Shown: positions 8,827-15,898 of the stretch, piece by piece
Numbering within the stretch: the first letter of the stretch is position 1
Layout: the number at the start of each line of letters is the position of its first letter
NCBI GenBank assembly: GCA_045592985.1
Contig: JAZNVU010000039.1
Location: 1-54,829, forward strand
Direction of reading: 5' to 3'
From: UMGS172 sp045592985
Lineage (GTDB): Bacteria > Bacillota > Clostridia > Oscillospirales > Acutalibacteraceae
Length of the DNA stretch: 54,829 bases
Notes under the pieces: generated by a model
The model's database searches: none
What the model saw: only the letters and a program-made list of their open reading frames with translations
Told to the model about the DNA's origin: nothing
Translations under genes and position numbers: made by a program

Positions 8827-10239
8827 ATGACCGGAAATTACACCACCGATTGCACGGTGCTCTCTTCCCTATTGAACTTGGATAAAAACTTTGACATCGT
8901 CCGACGAGATTTTATAATTGCCGAACGCAAATGTTCCCTGTTTTTTGTGGACGGTTTCATAAAGGACGAAGTTTTTGAAAAAATTCTTGAATTTTTATAT
9001 AAAACCACCCCTAAAGAAATAGCAAAATTTCGTGATATGCAGGAATTTTCACTGTTCAGAATGCCTTATGTCGAGGTTTCGCACGAATCCGACAATAAAA
9101 AAATCACTTTACAGTTGTTATCCGGTCAAGCCGTAATAATCATCGACGGTTTTTCGGATGCAATGCTGGTTGACACGCGAACCTACCCCGTAAGAAGCAT
9201 AGATGAACCCGAAAAAGACCGTTCGCTCCGCGGTTCTCGTGACGGTTTTGTTGAAACATTTATCTTCAACACCGCCATGATTCGCCGACGTATCCGCGAT
9301 ACAAATTTGCGAATGGAATACTATCAAGTCGGCAATTCTTCCAAGGTGGATGTTGCAATTTCCTATATTGACGGCAAAGCCAACCCGAAACTCGTTGAAA
9401 AACTGCGCGAAAGAATAAAAACCGTTAAATTAAACGGCATTTCTATGACCTCTCAGGCTTTGTCAGAAGTGCTTATTCCATCAAGTTTTTTCAATCCGTT
9501 CCCAAAAGTGCGCTTCACCGAGCGCCCTGACTTTGCAAGTGCCTGTTTACTTGAAGGAAAAGTACTTCTTATAATGGATAATTCTCCGTCGGTAATGGTT
9601 TTTCCAAACTCATTTGCCGATTTTTCCAAAGAAACCGATGACTATTATTTTCCGCCTCTCACAGGAACGTATGTTCGAATTTTGCGCAACCTCGTAACCG
9701 TTTTAACCGTAATAATGACTCCATTAATGCTAATTTTACTCAATAATCCTCAGATTTTACCCAATTGGCTGAGTTTTATCAATACCACCGAGGAATACTC
9801 ACTGCCGTTTTTTCTTCAATTTCTGTTGCTCGAACTTGTCATCGACGGACTGCGGCTTGCATCACTCAACACACCAAACACGCTTTCAGGTTCGCTTGGT
9901 ATCATCGGCGGTCTGATTTTAAGCGAATTTGCCGTTAATGCAGGCTGGTTTGTGTCAGAAACTATAATTTACATGGCGTTTGTCGCTATTTCTTCTTTCG
10001 CACAGCCAAGTTTTGAAATGGGATACGCTCTCAAATTCAGCCGCATTTTCATATTGATTTTAAGCCAATTGTTTGATTTTTGGGGATTTTTCGGCGGAAT
10101 TTTGCTTGTTTTACTGGTTGCAGGCAGTACAAAAACACTCAGCGGTAGGGGATATTTGTACCCGATTATACCGTTTAACGGCAGCGATTTTGTTAAGTTA
10201 TTCGTGCGGACAGGCATTAAAAACTCTAACTCGCACTAA
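8827..10239 (+). CDS. spoVAF: SpoVAF-like spore germination protein (GerA family)
   Basis: 470 residues of the GerA/SpoVAF family. A soluble N-terminal half (residues 1-280, with the family-typical IAERKCSLFFVDGFIKDEV) precedes a membrane half with about five hydrophobic segments (from RNLVTVLTVIMTPLMLILL to FFGGILLVLLVAG). Known relatives sit in the inner spore membrane and act with germinant receptors and SpoVA channels in releasing dipicolinic acid. AAGGA lies nine bases before the ATG. The next gene encodes SpoVAE, which supports SpoVAF over a classical GerAA receptor subunit; spoVAC and spoVAD are not in the window. Its stop codon abuts a parS site. Confidence 0.85.
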   Translation: MTGNYTTDCTVLSSLLNLDKNFDIVRRDFIIAERKCSLFFVDGFIKDEVFEKILEFLYKTTPKEIAKFRDMQEFSLFRMPYVEVSHESDNKKITLQLLSGQAVIIIDGFSDAMLVDTRTYPVRSIDEPEKDRSLRGSRDGFVETFIFNTAMIRRRIRDTNLRMEYYQVGNSSKVDVAISYIDGKANPKLVEKLRERIKTVKLNGISMTSQALSEVLIPSSFFNPFPKVRFTERPDFASACLLEGKVLLIMDNSPSVMVFPNSFADFSKETDDYYFPPLTGTYVRILRNLVTVLTVIMTPLMLILLNNPQILPNWLSFINTTEEYSLPFFLQFLLLELVIDGLRLASLNTPNTLSGSLGIIGGLILSEFAVNAGWFVSETIIYMAFVAISSFAQPSFEMGYALKFSRIFILILSQLFDFWGFFGGILLVLLVAGSTKTLSGRGYLYPIIPFNGSDFVKLFVRTGIKNSNSH

Positions 10240-10255
10240 TGTTTCACGTGAAACA
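10240..10255. promoter_or_regulatory. parS site 1 (ParB binding)
   Basis: TGTTTCACGTGAAACA, a perfect match to the Bacillus-type parS consensus. It begins at the base after the spoVAF stop codon, in the gap before spoVAE. ParB/Spo0J binds such sites and spreads to organise the origin region. Confidence 0.93.
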
Positions 10256-10274
10256 ATGAAAGGATATTGATATT

Positions 10275-10628
10275 TTGGAATATTTAAACGCTTTTTGGGT
10301 CGGTGGGCTGATTTGTGCCGTAGGACAGATACTCATTGACAAAACAAAACTGACACCTGCGAGAATACTTGTGTCTTACGTTGTTTTGGGAGTTGTTCTA
10401 ACAGCGGTAGGTTTATATGAACCGCTTGTGGAGTACGCAGGTGCCGGCGCAACCGTTCCTCTTACCGGTTTTGGCTACTCTTTGGCAAAAGGTGTCCAGG
10501 AGGCGGTTACAGAACAAGGATTAGTTGGCGCATATATGGGCGGACTCACCGCGACTGCCGGTGGAATCGCTGCAGCAGTAACCTGTGGTCTTTTTGCGTC
10601 ACTTATAACAAAACCGCATATCAAGTAA
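10275..10628 (+). CDS. spoVAE: Stage V sporulation protein AE (SpoVAE/SpoVAEb)
   Basis: 117-residue membrane protein with the SpoVAE hallmarks: VGGLICAVGQILIDKTKLTPARILV at the N-terminus, then GAGATVPLTGFGYSLAKGV and a glycine/alanine-rich last helix. SpoVA proteins form the spore channel for dipicolinic acid uptake and release. Translation probably starts at TTG 10275, because the first residues (MEYLNAFWVGG) match the family start; AAAGG lies about 12 bases upstream. It sits 35 bp after the spoVAF-like gene and is probably co-transcribed with it in the forespore (inference). Confidence 0.9.
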   Translation: MEYLNAFWVGGLICAVGQILIDKTKLTPARILVSYVVLGVVLTAVGLYEPLVEYAGAGATVPLTGFGYSLAKGVQEAVTEQGLVGAYMGGLTATAGGIAAAVTCGLFASLITKPHIK

Positions 10629-10645
10629 TTCTATATCAATAATTG

Positions 10646-10678
10646 TAGGGGAGGGGCTTGCTCCTCCCTAATCTTTTT
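10646..10678 (+). terminator. Terminator after spoVAE
   Basis: A GGGGAGG-rich arm pairs with CCTCCC around a short loop (10647-10669), followed by a TCTTTTT tract. Confidence 0.6.
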
Positions 10679-10695
10679 AACAGACAAAAACTCAA

Positions 10696-10711
10696 TGTTT
10701 CACGTGAAACA
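10696..10711. promoter_or_regulatory. parS site 2 (ParB binding)
   Basis: A second perfect TGTTTCACGTGAAACA, extended by AA/TT to a 20-bp palindrome (10694-10713). It lies in the parA upstream region, about 100 bp before the start codon, so ParB bound here could also affect parAB transcription. Confidence 0.93.
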
Positions 10712-10807
10712 TTGCAAAATTTATGTATTTGCTCTTTACAAAATGCCCATTCCTTATTATAATAAGGTAGTAAATATATACACCCGTTCGACACGGAGGA
10801 TATTAAA

Positions 10808-11575
10808 TTGGGTAAAATTATTTCAATTATAAACCAAAAAGGCGGTGTTGGAAAGACAACAACCGCCGTTAATCTTGCAGCCGGAGTGGGCATTTGCGGT
10901 AAAAAAGTACTGTTAATCGATGCCGACCCACAGGGCAATACCACAAGCGGATATGGCATTTCTAAAAAGGAAATAGAATATTCAAGTTTTGACCTGCTGA
11001 CAACCGGTGCGCACGCAAAAGAGGCAATAATTGAGACAAAATTCAAAAATGTTTCGATAATTCCTGCAAATATAGACCTTGCAGGCGCCGAAATTGCACT
11101 TATTAACATAAATCAGCGCGAAAGCAGGCTAAAAACCGCTTTGGCACTTGTAAAAAACGATTACGACTACATATTTATAGACTGTCCGCCATCATTAGGC
11201 CTTATAACCATCAATGCACTTACTGCGTCAGATTCGTTTTTAGTGCCTGTTCAGTGCGAATATTACGCTCTTGAAGGCTTGGCACAACTTATTTCTACCG
11301 TAAAAAGAGTAAAACAAACCTACAACCCTGACCTTTATCTTGAAGGCGTTGTGCTCACTATGTTTGACGGAAGACTTAATCTGACACAGCAAGTAGTTGC
11401 CGAAATCAAAAAACATTTTGCCAAAGAATTGTACAAAACCACAATACCTCGTGGTGTAAGGCTATCAGAAGCCCCAAGTTATGGTAGTCCGATACAATAT
11501 TACGATGCTCGTTGCAAGGGTGCTGCAGCATACAACGACTTGTCAAGCGAGTTCGTTAAAAGAAATAAAAAATAA
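10808..11575 (+). CDS. parA: Chromosome partitioning ATPase ParA (Soj)
   Basis: 255-residue ParA/Soj ATPase. The deviant Walker A motif KGGVGKTT lies at residues 11-18, Walker A' is DADPQGN and Walker B is YIFIDCPPSLG. ParA dimers on the nucleoid, stimulated by ParB, drive origin segregation; in Bacillus Soj also modulates DnaA. The start is TTG 10808 with GGAGG eight bases upstream. parB follows after 13 bp and the two form an operon. The gene is on the plus strand although it lies left of the presumed origin, so it would be read against the replication fork. Confidence 0.95.
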   Translation: MGKIISIINQKGGVGKTTTAVNLAAGVGICGKKVLLIDADPQGNTTSGYGISKKEIEYSSFDLLTTGAHAKEAIIETKFKNVSIIPANIDLAGAEIALININQRESRLKTALALVKNDYDYIFIDCPPSLGLITINALTASDSFLVPVQCEYYALEGLAQLISTVKRVKQTYNPDLYLEGVVLTMFDGRLNLTQQVVAEIKKHFAKELYKTTIPRGVRLSEAPSYGSPIQYYDARCKGAAAYNDLSSEFVKRNKK

Positions 11576-11588
11576 AAGGAGATAGAAT

Positions 11589-12446
11589 ATGGCTGCGAAA
11601 AAAGGCGGTCTTAAAGAGGGCATGGGGTTTGACCTGTTGTTTGAGGAAAACTCAACACCGGGCAAGCAGAGTACCGAATTAAGACTTTCACAAATAGTTC
11701 CCAATCGCGACCAGCCGCGTAAGGATTTTAAAGACGAAGAACTGCGCGAGTTGTCCGACAGCATAGCAAAACACGGACTGATTCAGCCAATTTTGGTGCG
11801 TCCCATTGAGGACGGCAGTTATCAGATAGTTGCAGGCGAACGCCGTTGGCGTGCCAGTAGGCTTGCAGGACTTGAAAAGGTTCCCGTTGTCATCCGTGAG
11901 ATGGATGACCTCGAAACCATGGAATTAGCCCTTATAGAAAACCTTCAACGTGAAGATTTGAACCCGATTGAAGAATCGGCAGGCTATAAAACACTTATGG
12001 ACACCTACGGTCTTACCCAAGAGCAGGTTGCCGCAAGGGTAGGCAAGTCACGTTCGGCGGTTGCAAACGCGCTGCGCTTATCGGGACTTAACAAAGAAGA
12101 GACCGACGCCGTCAAAAAAGGCGAAATCACCTCGGGTCATGCAAGAGCGTTGCTTTCAATTCCTTATGAAGACATCAGAAAAGAGGCTTTGTTGCTTGCT
12201 ATCGGCGGAGCATCGGTGAGAGATATTGAAAACATATCCAAACAGCAGAAGCCCGGCATACAAATGAAGCGTCCCAAGATAAAAAACAAACTTTATGTTG
12301 AGACCGAGGCGGCTTTAACCGCCGCGTTGGGCAGAAAAATCAAGATTTCGGGCAACGGCAAAAACGGAACGTTGCAGATTGAATTTTTCAATGACGACGA
12401 CCTCTTCCACATAGCCGGGAAACTTGCCGGTGAACACGATGAGTAA
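11589..12446 (+). CDS. parB: Chromosome partitioning protein ParB (Spo0J)
   Basis: 285-residue ParB. The N-terminal CTP-binding domain carries the arginine patch GERRWRAS (about residue 80), followed by the helix-turn-helix TQEQVAARVGKSRSAVANAL (about 140-160) that reads parS, and a shorter C-terminal dimerisation region. Two perfect parS sites lie within 1.4 kb upstream. Known role: forms a sliding clamp around parS and loads condensin at the origin. It follows parA by 13 bp with AAAGGAGATAG before the ATG, and overlaps the next small gene. Confidence 0.95.
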   Translation: MAAKKGGLKEGMGFDLLFEENSTPGKQSTELRLSQIVPNRDQPRKDFKDEELRELSDSIAKHGLIQPILVRPIEDGSYQIVAGERRWRASRLAGLEKVPVVIREMDDLETMELALIENLQREDLNPIEESAGYKTLMDTYGLTQEQVAARVGKSRSAVANALRLSGLNKEETDAVKKGEITSGHARALLSIPYEDIRKEALLLAIGGASVRDIENISKQQKPGIQMKRPKIKNKLYVETEAALTAALGRKIKISGNGKNGTLQIEFFNDDDLFHIAGKLAGEHDE

Positions 12447-12672
12447 CCGAGAAAAAAAGTCATTTTCGCTAAAGACAGCCTCTAAGACCGCGCGAAAAAT
12501 GCTGAAACATTTTTCATACGCAGCGTCTCTTAAAAATCTGATTTTCTCGATTGTAATTCTGTCGATAGGTGTCGCCTTAGGAATTGCTTTTGATGAATTC
12601 GAACTGTTTTTAGGCATTGCGGTAGCACTTGACGTGATACTTTTCACGATAAGCGAAAATAACAATATATAG
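12439..12672 (+). CDS. Small two-helix membrane protein downstream of parB
   Basis: 77 residues with a basic N-terminus (MSNREKKSFSLKTASKTARK) and two hydrophobic segments (about residues 34-53 and 56-72) separated by FDEFE. No family is recognised. The start is ATG 12439, which overlaps the parB stop by eight bases and suggests translational coupling; an in-frame TTG at 12424 is an alternative. Position in the parAB operon is the only clue to function. Confidence 0.65.
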   Translation: MSNREKKSFSLKTASKTARKMLKHFSYAASLKNLIFSIVILSIGVALGIAFDEFELFLGIAVALDVILFTISENNNI

Positions 12673-12727
12673 TGTTATAAATATAATTAATATACAATAT
12701 ACAGTATAAAGAACGGAGAAATTAAAA

Positions 12728-14011
12728 ATGTTAGACATTAAATTTGTGAGAGAAAACCCAGAAATTGTAAAACAAAATATCAAAAACAAATTTCAGGATT
12801 CAAAACTTCCTCTTGTTGACGAAACAATAGAATTAGATGCTAAGAAGAGGGAATATCAGCGTGAGGCAGACGCTCTTAGAGCCGACCGTAATGCAATTTC
12901 CAAGCAGATTGGTATGTTCATGGCAAAGGGTCAGAAGGACGAGGCTGAGGCTGCTAAGAAAAAGGTTTCTGAGTTTGCTGCTCGTCTCCAAGAACTTGAA
13001 CAATTAGAGGAAGAATATGAAGAAAAACTTACAAAGGTCATGATGACCATTCCTAACATCATCGACCCGTCGGTTCCCATTGGTAAGGATGATAGCGAAA
13101 ACGTTGAAGTACAACGTTACGGCGAACCGATTGTTCCCGATTTCGAAATTCCTTATCACACCGAAATTATGGAGAAATTTGACGGTATCGACCTCGACAG
13201 TGCAAGAAAAGTTGCAGGTAACGGTTTCTATTACCTCATGGGTGATATCGCAAGACTTCACTCGGCGGTTATATCTTATGCCCGCGATTTTATGATTAAC
13301 CGCGGCTTTACTTACTGCGTACCGCCTTTCATGATTCGCTCCAACGTTGTTACCGGCGTTATGAGTTTTGCCGAAATGGACGCTATGATGTATAAAATTG
13401 AGGGCGAAGACCTTTACCTTATAGGCACTTCCGAGCATAGTATGATAGGCAAGTTTATCGACACTATTAACCCCGAAGAAAAACTTCCTTACACTTTAAC
13501 CAGTTATTCTCCCTGCTTCCGCAAGGAAAAAGGCGCTCACGGAATTGAGGAACGCGGTGTTTACCGTATCCATCAGTTCGAAAAGCAGGAAATGATTGTT
13601 GTTTGCGAACCCAAGGATTCTCCCATGTGGTTCGACAAACTTTGGCAGAACACCGTTGATTTGTTCCGTTCTATGGACATTCCTGTCAGAACTCTTGAGT
13701 GTTGCTCAGGCGACCTTGCCGACCTTAAGATTAAGTCGGTTGACGTAGAAGCCTGGTCTCCGAGACAGAAAAAGTACTTCGAAGTCGGCTCTTGCTCCAA
13801 TCTGTCCGACGCACAGGCACGCCGTCTTAAAATCAGAGTTAAGGGTAAAAACGGCAACTATTTTGCTCACACTCTTAATAATACCGTTGTTGCACCCCCG
13901 AGAATGCTCATTGCCTTCCTCGAAAACAACCTTCAGGAAGACGGCAGCATCCGTATCCCCGAGGCTTTGAGACCTTACATGGGCGGTATGGATAAAATTG
14001 TCAAAAAGTAA
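12728..14011 (+). CDS. serS: Seryl-tRNA synthetase
   Basis: 427 residues, normal for class II SerRS. The N-terminal coiled-coil arm that grips the tRNA-Ser long arm spans about residues 30-100 (rich in K, E and A). The catalytic core follows, with motif 2 around FRKEKGAHGIEERGVYRIHQ and the class-defining motif 3 near NNTVVAPPRMLIAFLENN. It charges tRNA-Ser with serine in the cytosol. The ATG follows ACGGAGAAATTAAAA. No T-box leader is visible in the 55-bp gap upstream. Its stop overlaps the next start (TAATG). Confidence 0.97.
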   Translation: MLDIKFVRENPEIVKQNIKNKFQDSKLPLVDETIELDAKKREYQREADALRADRNAISKQIGMFMAKGQKDEAEAAKKKVSEFAARLQELEQLEEEYEEKLTKVMMTIPNIIDPSVPIGKDDSENVEVQRYGEPIVPDFEIPYHTEIMEKFDGIDLDSARKVAGNGFYYLMGDIARLHSAVISYARDFMINRGFTYCVPPFMIRSNVVTGVMSFAEMDAMMYKIEGEDLYLIGTSEHSMIGKFIDTINPEEKLPYTLTSYSPCFRKEKGAHGIEERGVYRIHQFEKQEMIVVCEPKDSPMWFDKLWQNTVDLFRSMDIPVRTLECCSGDLADLKIKSVDVEAWSPRQKKYFEVGSCSNLSDAQARRLKIRVKGKNGNYFAHTLNNTVVAPPRMLIAFLENNLQEDGSIRIPEALRPYMGGMDKIVKK

Positions 14012-14754
14012 TGGGCGCAATACTTAATAAAACAGCATACGAATGGGAAATAACGGTCAGCAGTTTTGATGTTGACCGTTATAACCGTTTAAAATTGTCT
14101 TCGCTCTTGAAGTACCATCAAGAAATAGGGGAAAGGCACCTTAATGTTTTTGGCACCTATTCGGATGAAATGAGAAAAAACCAAAATCTTAGTTTTATCT
14201 TCACAAAAATTAAGGTGATTATCCATAAATTGCCCAAATCTGAGGACAAAATAAAGATAACCACCTGGTGTAGTGAACTTAAAGGCATAAGATTTTACCG
14301 AAACTATATTTTAAAAGACGAAAACGGAAACCTGCTGACCGAAACCAAGGCAGAGGTCACTGTAATCGACCTTAAAGAGCGAAAACTCGTAAGACCGAGT
14401 GCAATTTTAGGGTTCGAAGATTTTCTTTATAACACCGAACTAATAAACGGTTGCGAAAAGCCGACAAAACTCGATATTCCGCAGAATATGGAAAAAATTA
14501 TACTGCGCGAAATAAGATTTTCGGACATTGACTATAACGGACATGTAAATAACACTATTTATGCCGATATCACGCTTGACTGCCTCGACGAAAACATGCT
14601 GGAAAAGAAGATAAAAGGGTTTGAAATTAACTTTGTCAATGAAGTTTTGCCCGAAGAAAGGTTACAATTAAATGTTTCAAGCGACCAAAGCACAAAAACC
14701 GTCGCAGGATTCGTCGATGACCGCCACTGCTTCACCGCAAAGGTTGAGTTATAA
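14011..14754 (+). CDS. Acyl-ACP thioesterase (FatA-type)
   Basis: 247 residues with two hotdog folds, as in bacterial acyl-ACP thioesterases. The first hotdog covers about residues 5-130 and the second follows with the conserved IRFSDIDYNGHVNNTIYADI, whose Asn and His match the catalytic residues of plant FatA/FatB. It hydrolyses acyl-ACP to free fatty acid and ACP. It shares one base with the serS stop codon, so the two are translationally coupled; no functional link to serS is known. Confidence 0.9.
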   Translation: MGAILNKTAYEWEITVSSFDVDRYNRLKLSSLLKYHQEIGERHLNVFGTYSDEMRKNQNLSFIFTKIKVIIHKLPKSEDKIKITTWCSELKGIRFYRNYILKDENGNLLTETKAEVTVIDLKERKLVRPSAILGFEDFLYNTELINGCEKPTKLDIPQNMEKIILREIRFSDIDYNGHVNNTIYADITLDCLDENMLEKKIKGFEINFVNEVLPEERLQLNVSSDQSTKTVAGFVDDRHCFTAKVEL

Positions 14755-14767
14755 ATAAGGAGTTAAT

Positions 14768-15220
14768 ATGAGAGCGCCGTTTCAAATACTTGCAATTCCA
14801 TATAAGTACGAAAACGAAACACCTGTGTACTGTGTATTTCGTCGCTCGGATTATAAATATTGGCAATTTATTGCGGGTGGCGGAGAGGACAACGAAACAC
14901 CTGAAGCAACCGCCGCCAGAGAAATAAAAGAAGAATGCGGCGTTTCGGTAGAAAGCGTAATTTCCTTAAAATCAATGTGCTATATACCCGTTGAAGTCTT
15001 TGCCAATAGGCATCATTACGGGTGGGAAGACGGTACGTTTGTTATTCCTGAATTTTCTTTTGGATTTTTTTGTATCGACGAACTTTGTTTATCAAAAGAA
15101 CACACCGAATATCTTTGGCTTCCGTATAACAAAGCAAGAGAAAAATTGAAATACGATTCAAACAAAACCGCTTTATATGAATTAAACTGTTTGCTATCAA
15201 AAAAAGCCTCCCTTGTGTAA
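14768..15220 (+). CDS. Nudix hydrolase
   Basis: 150-residue Nudix protein. The Nudix box runs from GGGEDNETPEATAAREIKEE into CGV (about residues 38-60), with the Glu residues that bind Mg2+. The rest resembles the NudB/dihydroneopterin triphosphate pyrophosphatase group (WQFIAGGGE, YGWEDGTFVIPEF), but the substrate is not certain. The ATG has AAGGAGTTAAT upstream. Its last few codons and stop lie inside the left inverted repeat of the DUF559 element, so the C-terminal tail SLV was supplied by the repeat. Confidence 0.88.
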   Translation: MRAPFQILAIPYKYENETPVYCVFRRSDYKYWQFIAGGGEDNETPEATAAREIKEECGVSVESVISLKSMCYIPVEVFANRHHYGWEDGTFVIPEFSFGFFCIDELCLSKEHTEYLWLPYNKAREKLKYDSNKTALYELNCLLSKKASLV

Positions 15221-15260
15221 AGGGAGGTGGCACGGCGGAGCCAGTGACGGAGGGATTGTT
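15206..15260 (+). repeat. Left inverted repeat of the DUF559 nuclease element
   Basis: About 55 bp that begin GCCTCCCTTGTGTAAAGGGA, a small hairpin, and end ACGGAGGGATTGTT. The reverse complement of 15604-15653 matches it closely: both have a CTCCCTTGTGTAAAGGGAG hairpin, a variable GC-rich middle and GAGGGATTGTT at the inner end. Confidence 0.8.
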
Positions 15261-15629
15261 ATACAAAGGAAACACAATAAAAGTATTGTTCCGACTGCTA
15301 AAATGTTAAGAAAGAATATGACTAAAGAGGAAAAGCATCTTTGGTATGATTTTTTAAAATCTCATCCCATTAGGTTTTCACGTCAAAAGGTTTTAGGAAA
15401 ATATATTGTAGATTTTTATTCTGCCGAAGCAAAGTTAATTATTGAACTTGACGGCTCGGGACATTATACCGAAGAGGGTATAATGAATGACGAAGAACGC
15501 ACGACATTTCTCGAAAAATACGATTTAAAGGTTATTCGAATACCAAACACAGATATTAATAAGAATTTTGTAGGGGTTTGTGAGTATTTAGATGTTATTA
15601 TAAAACAATCCCTCAGTCAGCAAAGCTGA
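15213..15629 (+). CDS. DUF559 endonuclease-like protein inside inverted repeats
   Basis: Up to 138 residues with the DUF559 core (PF04480, related to very-short-patch-repair and PD-(D/E)XK nucleases): AKMLRKNMTKEEKHLWYDF, IRFSRQKVLGKYIVDFYS, LIIELDGSGHY. The D of IVDFY and the E of IIELDG fit the nuclease active site. The start is uncertain. ATG 15213 lies inside the left repeat and gives an unlikely low-complexity leader; family similarity begins near codon 23 (NKS), before the first internal ATG (15303). The stop lies inside the right repeat, so the gene fills the space between the repeats exactly. Such layout suggests a small mobile or repeat-dispersing unit (inference). Confidence 0.75.
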   Translation: MCKGRWHGGASDGGIVIQRKHNKSIVPTAKMLRKNMTKEEKHLWYDFLKSHPIRFSRQKVLGKYIVDFYSAEAKLIIELDGSGHYTEEGIMNDEERTTFLEKYDLKVIRIPNTDINKNFVGVCEYLDVIIKQSLSQQS

Positions 15630-15653
15630 CAGCTCCCTTTACACAAGGGAGCC
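15604..15653 (-). repeat. Right inverted repeat of the DUF559 nuclease element
   Basis: Inverted copy of 15206-15260. It includes the hairpin GCTCCCTTTACACAAGGGAGC, followed by CCCCTTTTTTAG, which may also terminate transcripts of the Nudix and DUF559 genes. Confidence 0.8.
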
Positions 15654-15855
15654 CCTTTTTTAGTTTAAAATTATTATCCCGACAAGAGTTAATCCTGTCT
15701 GGGGTTATATTTTATATAAATTCTTCGTATCGTGTCATTTATGGTAAGATTTTTGTTACTTCGTTCCTTAGAAGGATAAACAAAACAATAAATAAAAGAT
15801 ATGTCATTCCGAGCGAAGCGAAGAATCTTTTTTTGCGTAGCAAATAATCTGTAAC
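15654..15855. other. Intergenic region with a dispersed-repeat fragment
   Basis: No coding content. At about 15800-15827 it carries GTCATTCCGAGCGAAGCG followed by AAGAATCT, a widespread bacterial dispersed-repeat motif related to the repeats around the GIY-YIG gene at 40.8-41.3 kb. The phrase GTGTCATTTATGG near 15736 also recurs near 41159. Confidence 0.5.
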
Positions 15856-15856
15856 A

Positions 15857-15898
15857 AACAAAAACCGACAGAAGTTTTTACTTCTGTCGGTTTTTGTT
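15857..15898 (-). terminator. gyrA terminator
   Basis: Minus-strand hairpin ACCGACAGAAG/CTTCTGTCGGT with A- and T-rich flanks. The gyrA stop codon (15899-15897) touches the base of the stem. Confidence 0.8.

Noticed and set aside
12673..12727. T-box leader upstream of serS
   Set aside because: The gap is only 55 bp and lacks a specifier loop and terminator; the trpS and metG upstream regions also show none.
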